Shown here: positions 1 through 6,400 of the stretch, in pieces
Layout of the letters: each line of letters starts with the position of its first letter
Position numbering within the stretch: the first letter of the stretch is position 1
Assembly: GCA_017540385.1 (NCBI GenBank)
Contig: JAFYBD010000247.1
Coordinates: 1-12,570 of the forward strand
Source of the DNA: Lentisphaeria bacterium
Lineage (GTDB): Bacteria; Verrucomicrobiota; Lentisphaeria; Victivallales; UBA1829
Direction: 5' to 3'
Length of the DNA stretch: 12,570 nt
The notes under the pieces: generated by a model
Database searches by the model: none
Told to the model about the DNA's origin: nothing
What the model saw: only the letters and a program-made list of their open reading frames with translations
Made by a program: the position numbers and the translations under genes

Positions 1-2
1 GC

Positions 3-799
3 CGCCATGAGGAAGCAGAGGAGGAATTCCGCGGCATCATGGAACGCGATCCCGACAACGGCGACCTGCTGTTCTACTACTACACCTACTGCGCGCGTCA
101 CGGGTTCCTGGCCCCCCTGCGCGAACTCGAAAAACGCGTCGCCGCTCTGCCGCAGGATTCCTCCCTGCGCGAGTTCCTGCCGTTCATCCGGGCCGAGATC
201 CGGTTTGCCGACGGCGACAGGAAGGCGGCTCTGGACGTGTTCGAATCGGCGAAGACCGAGCGTCCCGACTTGATCGACTACGCGGGCGATTTCCTCGCCG
301 CGGGCGACCGCACCGACGCGGCCATCGGGCGTTATCTCTCCATTCAGGAGAACACGCCGGACAAGGTGCAGCTCCACCTGAAACTCTCGCGTCTGTACCG
401 GAAAAAGAACGACCTTCCGTCGGCCAGGAAGCATGCGTACGCCGCCTGGGCGCAGGATCGCGAGGATCTGGACGCGAGATTCGCCTACGCGCAGTTCCTC
501 GTGGAGGAGAAGCAGTACGCGGACGCGATCGAGGTGCTGAAATTTCCGCAGTACAAGGCCGTGTTCCCCGAAAACGTGCTCGACCTGTGGGGCGTCGCCA
601 TGCGCGAGCAGATGAGGTTCGATTTCCGGAACGCCCGCTACACGCCCGCGTTCGAAGCCGCGAAGCATCTGCTGATCTATTTCCCCTACGACGAAGAGGC
701 GCAGGATTATATCCGGCGGGTCGAGCAGATCCGTCAGGAGGAAAAGGAACAGGAAGCCGCGCGGGCCAAAAGAAAACCGCCTCTTCCGCCGCCAACTGA
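3..799 (+). CDS. TPR-repeat protein, C-terminal part, with probable frameshift near its end
   Basis: The gene enters from the left edge already open (codons from base 3), so the internal ATG at 39 need not be the start. The product is alpha-helical, with repeating units typical of tetratricopeptide repeats, such as the stretches around LHLKLSRLYRKKNDLPSARK and FAYAQFLVEEKQYADAIEVL. It ends in a charged Glu/Lys/Arg helix (bases about 715-770). TPR arrays usually act as protein-interaction scaffolds; the partner cannot be told from here. The reading frame does not stop where expected: it runs on to 1139, through the terminator hairpin at 873-896 and over 200 bases of the opposing GH31 gene. A one-base shift at the short A-runs 768-771 or 773-776 would give a short tail ending KTASSAAN and a stop at 797-799. 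I take 799 as the likely true end. TPR identity is fairly sure; the end point is inference. Confidence 0.7.
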
Positions 800-867
800 C
801 GCGAACCTCGCATCGGGCTGTGGCGCGGACCTCGTTTCCAGCCGTTCCCCTTCAGAATCCAGACATG

Positions 868-907
868 AAAAAGGCCGTCCGGTTCGCCGGACGGCCGAAT
901 TGTTTTT
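868..907. terminator. Bidirectional intrinsic terminator between converging genes
   Basis: A perfect 10-bp inverted repeat, GGCCGTCCGG at 873-882 and its complement at 887-896, encloses a TTCG loop. On the minus strand the hairpin is followed at once by five Ts (A-run 868-872), a textbook end for the GH31 transcript, whose stop codon lies 27 bases away. On the plus strand a T-run (903-907) follows six bases after the stem, so it can also stop the TPR transcript, though less ideally. Confidence 0.88.
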
Positions 908-922
908 GAGGGTGGATCAGGC

Positions 923-3352
923 TCAGAGCCTGATGGAGACGGATTTCCCGTTATACTTGATCGTCTTGCACTGTTCGACCGGGGTGCGGGTCTCGCCGAC
1001 TCCGACGCCGTCCTTCACGAGGACCACGCGGAACGTGCGGTCCTTCAGCATGCCGGGGAAGGAGCCCTGCACGTCGCCGACCGTGAAGACGCCGTCTTTC
1101 CACGTGAACTCGATGGTGGAGAAAGCGCCCTTCTCGTAGTTGTAGTTGTCGAATTCGTCCTCGTAGAGCGTGAAGGAGCCGTTCGCGCCGGGATACACGC
1201 GGAGCTCGAGGTCGTCCCACTTCTTCTGATTCGCATATTCGACCGGCTCCGCGATCGGCAGGATGCTGCCCGCGCGGACGAAGACCGGCACGAGGTCGAG
1301 CGGAGCCGCGACGGAGACGGTCTGACCGCCGTCGAAGGATTTGCCTGTGTGGAAGTCGATGAACTTCGCGCCAGCGGGGAGATAGACGTCCCAGTTCTTC
1401 GTGCGGGACACGTCGATGCGGTTGTTCGCGAGGTACATGGACTTCACGACCGGGGCGACGAGCAGGGACTTGCCGAAGAGGAACTCGGTGTCGAGCTTGT
1501 GCGTCTTCCTGTCCGCCGGGAAGTCGGCGAAGAGCGGACGCATCATGGACCCGCGGTTCGCGGAGACGTCGTGCATCATGGAGTAGATGTAGGGGATCAG
1601 CGCGTAACGCGTGCGGATGGCGCGGACCATCGCGTCGTAGACCGGTTCGCCCTCCTTGCCGAAGTAATAGAGCTCACGCGGGCCATCGGTGCCGTGGCTG
1701 CGCATCATGGGGGTGAATGCGCCGAACTGCATCCAGCGGGCGTAGAGCTCGTAGAACGCGATGTTGCGGGTCCGGTTCGGGTAGCTCCAGAGGAAGAACC
1801 CGCCGATGTCGGCGTTCCAGTACGGCAGACCGACCAGCGCCATGTTCAGGCCGCAGGCGATCTGGTCCTTCAGGGAATCCCAGCTGGTGACGGTGTCGCC
1901 GGACCAGGTGTTGGTGCCGAAGCGCTGCTGACCGGCGTAGGCGCAGCGGGTGAGGATGAAGACGCGCTTCTTCCCCTCGGGATCGTCCGCGCGCTGGTGC
2001 TCGTAGACGCTGCCGGTGGTCATGAAGGGATACAGGTTGCGGACGCGGCGGAACGTGCCCTGTTCGGTCATGAGGTCGAAATCGGCGTCCTTGATGTTAT
2101 GATGGTCGGGCTCGGTGGAGTCCATCCACCAGGCGTCGGGGCCGTAGTCGAGGAGCTTGGAGGCATAACTCCAGTAGATTTCGCGGGCTTCCTTGCTGTA
2201 AGGATCGTAGGGGCGCGCGCCGCCGGAACCGCCGACGGAGGTGTCGTTCGGCCAGGTGTCGATGTCGAGCAGATGGCCCTTCTCCTTCAGGATCCTGAAC
2301 TGCTCGGTCTTCTGCCCGAAGTCGGGCCAGATCACGAGCATCGCGTGGGCGTTCATCTCGTGGACCTTGTCGAACATCTTCTTTGGCTCGGGGAAGCCCG
2401 GGTTCAGGAACTGCATGGCGTTCCAGTAGTCGTTGTCCTCGCCCCAGTACTGCCAGTCCTGGATGATACCGTCGAGCGGGATGTGGAGCTGGCGGTATTT
2501 CTCCACGACTTCGAGGAGTTCGTCCTGCGTCTTGTAGCGTTCGCGGCTCTGCCAGAATCCGAGCGTCCACAGCGCCTGCATGGGGCTGTCGCCCGTGAGC
2601 TTGCGCATCTGCGCGACGACGCCGTCGGTGCTGCCGCCGAACATGAAATAGTAGTCGAGGTTTTCGCCGTCCTTGAAGAGGAACCGGAGCACGTTGTCCT
2701 TCTCCTCGAACTCGCCGCTGGCGGGATTGTCGAGGAAGACGCCGTAGCCCTTCACGGTCTGGAACATCGGGACGGAGACGAAGCGGTAGCCCTGATGGAT
2801 CGCGAACTTGCTGCCGCGCTGGGAGAATTTGTTGTTCTGCGGCTGGCCGAATCCGTAGACCTCCTCGTCCGGGTCGATGCGGAATTTCGCGGTCACGGTG
2901 GACGTTTTCCCGCTCGGATACGTGACCGGGGCCATCTTGAAGGGCTCTGCGGCGTCTTCCGCCAGGAGGCGCGTACCGTCGGGCTTCAGGAACGAGATCG
3001 CTCCTGTTTTCCGGTCGAGCACCACGTTCAGCGCTGAGGATTTCGCGGAGACCTGCGCGGCGGACTGGTCGATCTGCACGGCGACCTTTTCCGGGGCGAG
3101 GATCACGGTGGGCGTCACGAAGGGCTTCACGGCGTTGTGCGCGGGCGTCTTGGTGACGCGGACGATTTCGGGGGTGTAGAAGACGACGGAGGTGATGACG
3201 TCGCCGTCCTCGACCTCAAATCCGTTCTTTTCGATGAATTTGCTCATGTCGATTTTCTTCGGCTCGAGGGTTGAACTGGTTGTTTCGTTGGCACAGGCTC
3301 CGGCGGCGGCCGCGACCGCGCACGCCATGCAAACGTGGAGGAAATGTTTCAT
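923..3352 (-). CDS. Secreted glycoside hydrolase family 31, probable alpha-xylosidase
   Basis: The 809-residue protein should remove alpha-linked xylose (or glucose) from the ends of plant oligosaccharides such as xyloglucan fragments, acting outside the cytoplasm. Residues 1-20 form a signal peptide. Cleavage is ambiguous: GAC at 18-20 could be a weak lipobox, or signal peptidase I could cut after ACA (19-22). A beta-sandwich domain (about 45-255) precedes the TIM barrel (about 260-600) and C-terminal beta domains. The catalytic nucleophile is D411 in WWMDSTEP and the acid/base is D486 in WSGDTVTSW. LGFWQSRERYKTQ (264-276) and YWNADIGGF (511-519) resemble the Bacteroides/Cellvibrio alpha-xylosidase subgroup. 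I see no PA14 insert. The start at 3352 is chosen over longer open frame upstream because it begins the signal peptide, has a ribosome site six bases upstream and lies just after a strong promoter. Family is sure; substrate is inference. Confidence 0.93.
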   Translation of the reverse strand: MKHFLHVCMACAVAAAAGACANETTSSTLEPKKIDMSKFIEKNGFEVEDGDVITSVVFYTPEIVRVTKTPAHNAVKPFVTPTVILAPEKVAVQIDQSAAQVSAKSSALNVVLDRKTGAISFLKPDGTRLLAEDAAEPFKMAPVTYPSGKTSTVTAKFRIDPDEEVYGFGQPQNNKFSQRGSKFAIHQGYRFVSVPMFQTVKGYGVFLDNPASGEFEEKDNVLRFLFKDGENLDYYFMFGGSTDGVVAQMRKLTGDSPMQALWTLGFWQSRERYKTQDELLEVVEKYRQLHIPLDGIIQDWQYWGEDNDYWNAMQFLNPGFPEPKKMFDKVHEMNAHAMLVIWPDFGQKTEQFRILKEKGHLLDIDTWPNDTSVGGSGGARPYDPYSKEAREIYWSYASKLLDYGPDAWWMDSTEPDHHNIKDADFDLMTEQGTFRRVRNLYPFMTTGSVYEHQRADDPEGKKRVFILTRCAYAGQQRFGTNTWSGDTVTSWDSLKDQIACGLNMALVGLPYWNADIGGFFLWSYPNRTRNIAFYELYARWMQFGAFTPMMRSHGTDGPRELYYFGKEGEPVYDAMVRAIRTRYALIPYIYSMMHDVSANRGSMMRPLFADFPADRKTHKLDTEFLFGKSLLVAPVVKSMYLANNRIDVSRTKNWDVYLPAGAKFIDFHTGKSFDGGQTVSVAAPLDLVPVFVRAGSILPIAEPVEYANQKKWDDLELRVYPGANGSFTLYEDEFDNYNYEKGAFSTIEFTWKDGVFTVGDVQGSFPGMLKDRTFRVVLVKDGVGVGETRTPVEQCKTIKYNGKSVSIRL

Positions 3353-3358
3353 GATGAT

Positions 3359-3362
3359 CTCC
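3359..3362 (-). promoter_or_regulatory. Ribosome binding site that fixes the GH31 start
   Basis: GGAG on the minus strand lies six bases before the ATG at 3352. It supports this start rather than the open frame that continues upstream to 4051, which crosses the promoter and the prs gene. Confidence 0.75.
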
Positions 3363-3400
3363 GTGTGTGTGGGGTTGATGAAACGGAACGATAATGCAAT

Positions 3401-3429
3401 ATTATACTCCCCTGCGCGGGAAAAGTCAA
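3401..3429 (-). promoter_or_regulatory. Sigma-70 type promoter of the GH31 gene
   Basis: Read on the minus strand, TTGACT (3429-3424) and TATAAT (3406-3401) are separated by 17 bases, which is almost the ideal housekeeping promoter. Transcription would start near 3394 and leave a short leader of about 42 bases. Such a strong core suggests either high expression or control by a repressor; no known operator is recognised. Confidence 0.82.
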
Positions 3430-3511
3430 ATCCTCTTCGCAAAGAAAAACGTACATTCCGAAAAAGTCCGCCAAAGTCCGAAATTGTCCATATCGATGGC
3501 ATGAGGCTGCC

Positions 3512-3595
3512 GCCTGTACTGCGGTAGTCCCGGCTCCGCCCGGGGACGGAGAGCGACGCCTCAACTGCGGAAGCTCCGGCTATGCTCGGGGACGG
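3512..3595. repeat. Two diverged copies of a 38-base hairpin-forming repeat
   Basis: Copy A (3512-3549) and copy B (3558-3595) match at 30 of 38 positions with a period of 46 bases. Each contains a 7-bp stem with a three-base loop and one bulged base (A: 3528-3545, B: 3574-3591). The differences inside this hairpin fall in the loop (two), in the bulge (one), or at two outer pairs that remain pairable by G-T wobble or Watson-Crick pairing. The pair lies upstream of both divergent promoters. I do not recognise the family. It could be a protein-binding array, a relic of a palindromic interspersed repeat, or part of a small RNA. Confidence 0.6.
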
Positions 3596-3633
3596 GCTGC
3601 CCTGAAATCCTCCGACACGAAAAGGGGAGGGGC

Positions 3634-3652
3634 GTTTTTTCGCGGAAAAAAC
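3634..3652. repeat. AT-rich inverted repeat upstream of the prs promoter
   Basis: GTTTTTT and AAAAAAC, seven bases each, surround the five-base spacer CGCGG. The repeat lies about 30 bases upstream of the prs -35 box, where an upstream activating element or a regulator site could sit. It is too AT-rich to be a good transcription terminator. Confidence 0.45.
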
Positions 3653-3682
3653 ACGAAATGAATGAAAAAAGCGGGGACGAGC

Positions 3683-3710
3683 TTGATTTTTCGAAAAAAG
3701 GGTATATATT
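3683..3710 (+). promoter_or_regulatory. Sigma-70 type promoter of the prs-bamA operon
   Basis: TTGATT (3683-3688) and TATATT (3705-3710) are separated by 16 bases. The spacer carries the perfect 12-bp palindrome TTTTTCGAAAAA (3687-3698). Transcription would start near 3717, giving prs an unusually long leader of about 236 bases. The layout closely resembles that of the promoter at 12198-12225. Confidence 0.72.
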
Positions 3711-3716
3711 AGAAGA

Positions 3717-3952
3717 CGCAAATGAAACAAAACCTTAATCCGGCAATCGGATTCGGCGGACCGAAAAGGTCCGCTTGACCGCGGGGTTTTACATGCAGGA
3801 GCTTCCGCCGCAATTCGGGCGCGCGTCCGGCATGGCGCAGGGAAGATCGTAACGTTTCCCTGCGGGAAAAGGGACTTCGCGGCCTTCCGGTCCGGGTTCG
3901 GGCGATGTGAAAAACAACCCCTCAACCACGAACGGAGAGAGAACAGGACACC
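3717..3952 (+). promoter_or_regulatory. Long structured 5' leader of prs, no known riboswitch recognised
   Basis: Four inverted repeats are visible. H1 is AATCCG/CGGATT at 3737-3753 (6 bp, 5-base loop). H2 is GCGGACC/GGTCCGC at 3756-3774 (7 bp, GAAAA loop), two bases after H1. H3 is CGCAGGGAA/TTCCCTGCG at 3836-3864 (9 bp). H4 is TTTCCC/GGGAAA at 3855-3869 and uses bases from the right arm of H3, so H3 and H4 exclude each other. No T-run follows any of them, so a classical attenuator is not evident. The weak ribosome site (AGGA at about 3944-3947) lies outside these stems. A regulatory role is inference. Confidence 0.45.
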
Positions 3953-4897
3953 ATGGAAGGAAACGCGAGAGACATCAGGCTCTACAGCGGGACGTCGCAT
4001 CCGAAGCTCGCCGAATCCATCGCGAATTGTCTGGGCCAGCAGCTCGGGCATGTGACGGGGGAGCGATTCCCCGACGGCGAAGTTTTTGTCCAGTACAAGG
4101 ACACGCTGAGAAACGCGGACGCATTCATCATCCAGTCAACGTCCAATCCGACGAACGAGAATCTGATGGAGCTGCTCATCATGCTGGACGCGGCACGCCG
4201 CGCCTCGGCCGCCAGGATCACCGCCGTGATCCCGTTTTTCGGCTACGCCCGTCAGGACCGTAAGGACAAACCGCGCGTGCCGATCACGGCCAAGCTCGTC
4301 GCGAACCTGCTGACGACAGCGGGCGCGAACCGCATCCTGGCGATGGACCTCCATTCCCAGCAGATCCAGGGCTTCTTCGACATCCCGGTGGACCACCTGT
4401 ACGCGGCGTCGGTCCTGATCCCGTATCTGCGCGGGAAGATGGACTCCGAATCCGTCGTGGTCTCCCCCGACTCCGGCAGCGTGAAGATGGCGCAGTCCTT
4501 CGCGGACCGCCTGGGCTGCGGATTCGCGGTCGTGGCGAAACGCCGTCTGGACGCGAACCACGTGGCGTCGTCGCATCTGGTCGGCGACGTGAAGGGCCGC
4601 ACGTGCGTGCTGGTGGACGACATGACCAGCACGGCAGGCACGCTCTGCGCCGCGGCCGAGCTCCTGAAGCGCGAAGGCGCATCCCGCGTTCTCGCGGCGG
4701 TGTCGCACTTCCTGGCGCGCGAAGAGGCGTTCGAGAAGCTGAAAGCCAGCTGCATCGAAGAACTCATCACGACGAACTCGGTGCCGACCAACCTGACCGG
4801 CGACAACGTTCACACGCTGGACGTGGCGCCGCTCCTCTCCGAAGCGATCCGCCGCATTCACGACGGCGATTCCCTGACATCGCTTTTCCGTCCCTGA
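3953..4897 (+). CDS. prs: Ribose-phosphate pyrophosphokinase (PRPP synthetase)
   Basis: This cytoplasmic enzyme transfers pyrophosphate from ATP to ribose 5-phosphate, making PRPP for purine, pyrimidine, NAD, histidine and tryptophan synthesis. At 314 residues it has the usual class I length. Visible motifs are FPDGE (39-43) and RQD (100-102) for ATP, DLHSQQ (132-137) for the pyrophosphate site, KRR (196-198) at the flexible catalytic loop, and the PRPP loop VDDMTSTAGT (221-230). Two motifs differ from the E. coli/Bacillus form: PDSGS (172-176) instead of PDxGG, and TS instead of ID inside the PRPP loop. Similar variants occur in PVC-type enzymes as I recall them, so I expect it to be active. 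It is the first gene of the operon, follows a long leader, and is 64 bases from the bL25 gene, a common pairing. A G-T-containing hairpin overlaps the stop (4882-4907) but has no T-run. Confidence 0.96.
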   Translation: MEGNARDIRLYSGTSHPKLAESIANCLGQQLGHVTGERFPDGEVFVQYKDTLRNADAFIIQSTSNPTNENLMELLIMLDAARRASAARITAVIPFFGYARQDRKDKPRVPITAKLVANLLTTAGANRILAMDLHSQQIQGFFDIPVDHLYAASVLIPYLRGKMDSESVVVSPDSGSVKMAQSFADRLGCGFAVVAKRRLDANHVASSHLVGDVKGRTCVLVDDMTSTAGTLCAAAELLKREGASRVLAAVSHFLAREEAFEKLKASCIEELITTNSVPTNLTGDNVHTLDVAPLLSEAIRRIHDGDSLTSLFRP

Positions 4898-4961
4898 GCG
4901 GGAAAGCCCCGAACATGCAACCCAACACACACAACTAACACATAATACGAAAGGAACCAAA

Positions 4962-5651
4962 ATGGCAAAAGTCAAACATGTGTTGAACGTGAAGGCCCGC
5001 ACCGCCGGAGGCACCGGCGACGCCCGCCGCCTCAGAAAGACCGGACTGATCCCCGCGATCGTGTACGGCAAGGACATGGAGCCCAAGTGCATCTCCGTGG
5101 ACGCCACGGAATGGCAGCTGCTCTCCCGCAACGAGCTGAACCTGCTCTCCCTCGTCGAAGACGGCAAGGAAACGCTGGTCCTGCTGAAGGAAGTCCAGCA
5201 CGATCCGATCCGCAACCGCGCCCGTCACCTGGATTTCCAGACGGTCCGCATGGACCAGAAGATCAAGGCGCACGTCGCGGTCCGTCCCGGACACGGCGTC
5301 CCGGCCGGTGCTTCCGCCGGCGGTCTGCTCGAGCAGAACCTGCATGAAATCGAAGTGGAAAGCCTGCCTCAGGACCTGCCCGAAGAGATTATCGTGGACG
5401 TCACCGGCATGAACCTGGGCGACATGATCCACGTCGGCGACATCCCGATGCCCGAAGGCGTCACCGCCGTGACGCATGCCGACATCGTGGTCTTCACCGA
5501 GGTCGATGAGAACGCCGCAGCGGCAGCCGAAGAGGCAGCCGAGACCGCGGCCGCCGGCGAAGGCGAAGAAGCCGCCGAACCGGAAGTCATCGCCGAGAAG
5601 AAGACCGAAGAACGCGCCGCCGCCCGCGACGAACGGAAGAAAGCGGAGTAA
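4962..5651 (+). CDS. rplY: Large-subunit ribosomal protein bL25, long CTC/TL5 type
   Basis: bL25 binds 5S rRNA on the large ribosomal subunit. This is the long two-domain form known as CTC or TL5 (229 residues; E. coli L25 has only about 94). The 5S-binding domain covers about 1-95, with HDPIRNRARHLDF at 80-92. The C-terminal beta domain spans about 97-182, including GLLEQNLHEIEVESLP (121-136). Residues 184-229 form an Ala/Glu tail ending in a Lys/Arg-rich stretch. AAGGA lies about six bases before the ATG. The neighbouring pth gene is its usual partner: both often follow prs. Long-form members are sometimes called general stress protein Ctc. Confidence 0.95.
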   Translation: MAKVKHVLNVKARTAGGTGDARRLRKTGLIPAIVYGKDMEPKCISVDATEWQLLSRNELNLLSLVEDGKETLVLLKEVQHDPIRNRARHLDFQTVRMDQKIKAHVAVRPGHGVPAGASAGGLLEQNLHEIEVESLPQDLPEEIIVDVTGMNLGDMIHVGDIPMPEGVTAVTHADIVVFTEVDENAAAAAEEAAETAAAGEGEEAAEPEVIAEKKTEERAAARDERKKAE

Positions 5652-5717
5652 CGCCGCTCTTTCGTTTGCGATGCGAACCTCCCCCGGCTCTGAGAAACAC
5701 GGGAAAGACGACAGGAT

Positions 5718-6377
5718 ATGGCAGACGGGAAACAGCAGATCCGGCTCATCGTCGGACTGGGAAATCCGGAGAGCAAGTACGAAGGTACGCGCCACAACGC
5801 CGGATTCATGTTTGCCGAACGCCTGCTGACGAAACTCCCGCGCGCGTTCCGGGAGCACAGGATTCACGGGTTCCAGTCCTACTACTGGAAAGGGACCTAC
5901 GCCGGAGCTCCGCTGATCGTTCAGATGCCTCTGACGTACATGAACCTGAGCGGCGAGGCCGTGGCTCCGCTGATGCGAAGCGAAGGGATCGCCCCGGACG
6001 AGGTGCTGGTGGTCCATGACGACATGGACATCCCGCTCGGCCGGATCAGGATCCGCAGGGGCGGAGGCAGTGCCGGGCACAACGGGATCAAATCGCTGAT
6101 CGAAGAGATCGGCGGCGAAGGATTCCACCGGATCAGGATCGGCGTGGGACACGCGGAAAGCCGCGGCGACGTGATCGACTACGTGCTGTCGGAGTTCAGC
6201 GAGTCCGAGAAGGCCGTGTTCGGCCGGGTCCTGGACGGCGCGGCGGAAGCCGCGGTGCTGATGCTGAGGCGAGGTGTCGCAATGGCGATGAACGTTTACA
6301 ATCCGCGCGACTGGAGCGCGGAGGAAACAAGCCAAACGAACGAAACAACAACAGAAACGTCTGTTACAAACAAATAA
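5718..6377 (+). CDS. pth: Peptidyl-tRNA hydrolase
   Basis: Pth cuts the ester bond of peptidyl-tRNAs that fall off ribosomes and so returns tRNA to use; it is essential in most bacteria. All key residues are in place by spacing against the E. coli enzyme: N16 in GLGNP, catalytic H26 in TRHNAGF, N76 in TYMNLSG, D101 in HDDMDIPLG and N122 in GHNG. The core ends near 198. A further 20 residues rich in Thr, Glu and Asn (about 200-219) have no match in the family as I know it and are encoded by unusually A-rich DNA. The ribosome site is weak (AGGA close to the ATG), which may fit translation at modest level. The gene lies 66 bases after bL25 and 23 before rpsF. Confidence 0.96.
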   Translation: MADGKQQIRLIVGLGNPESKYEGTRHNAGFMFAERLLTKLPRAFREHRIHGFQSYYWKGTYAGAPLIVQMPLTYMNLSGEAVAPLMRSEGIAPDEVLVVHDDMDIPLGRIRIRRGGGSAGHNGIKSLIEEIGGEGFHRIRIGVGHAESRGDVIDYVLSEFSESEKAVFGRVLDGAAEAAVLMLRRGVAMAMNVYNPRDWSAEETSQTNETTTETSVTNK

Positions 6378-6388
6378 GAAACACCATT

Positions 6389-6394
6389 GGAGGT
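6389..6394 (+). promoter_or_regulatory. Strong ribosome binding site that fixes the TTG start of rpsF
   Basis: GGAGGT lies six bases before the TTG at 6401 and is the best Shine-Dalgarno sequence in the window. It decides the non-ATG start, since the encoded protein then begins MKKYEAVFIL as expected for bS6. CACC (6382-6385) could pair with GGTG (6392-6395) and partly mask this site; that is a minor, speculative point. Confidence 0.85.
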
Positions 6395-6400
6395 GCAGTC

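Larger units (their letters stand above)
3353..3952. other. Divergent intergenic region between GH31 and prs
   Basis: These 600 bases hold no convincing gene. From left to right they contain the GH31 ribosome site and promoter (3359-3429), the paired hairpin repeat (3512-3595), an AT-rich inverted repeat GTTTTTT/AAAAAAC (3634-3652), the prs promoter (3683-3710) and the structured prs leader (3717-3952). The short open frames here on both strands lack ribosome sites and recognisable products. Confidence 0.75.

Noticed and set aside
765..780. Programmed -1 frameshift site in the TPR gene
   Set aside because: The A-runs are only four long, no proper slippery heptamer is in frame and no stimulating structure follows closely. 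A simple indel is the easier explanation.
1349..3037. 562-residue open frame antisense to GH31
   Set aside because: GH31 has catalytic motifs, a signal peptide, a promoter and a ribosome site on the minus strand. The plus-strand frame has none of these and reads as a Val/Glu/Asp-rich shadow.
3671..3685. ykkC-type riboswitch fragment (GGGGACGAGC)
   Set aside because: The similarity is to a few bases only, and the fragment lies upstream of the predicted start of transcription.
3353..4051. GH31 extended upstream to 4051 (1042 residues)
   Set aside because: The extra 233 residues would cover the GH31 promoter, the repeats and the prs leader, and would put the signal peptide in the middle of the protein.
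4882..4907. Terminator at the end of prs
   Set aside because: A 9-bp hairpin with one G-T pair overlaps the stop codon, but no T-run follows, and the bL25 gene is only 64 bases from the prs stop. Read-through is more likely.
4935..6335. 466-residue minus-strand frame across bL25 and pth
   Set aside because: It spans two well-supported genes and the gap between them; its composition is typical of an antisense shadow.
6378..6400. bS6-bS18 autoregulatory RNA element before rpsF
   Set aside because: The known element needs a bulged CCG beside a stem. This short gap has no CCG, and only a 4-bp CACC/GGTG pairing is visible.
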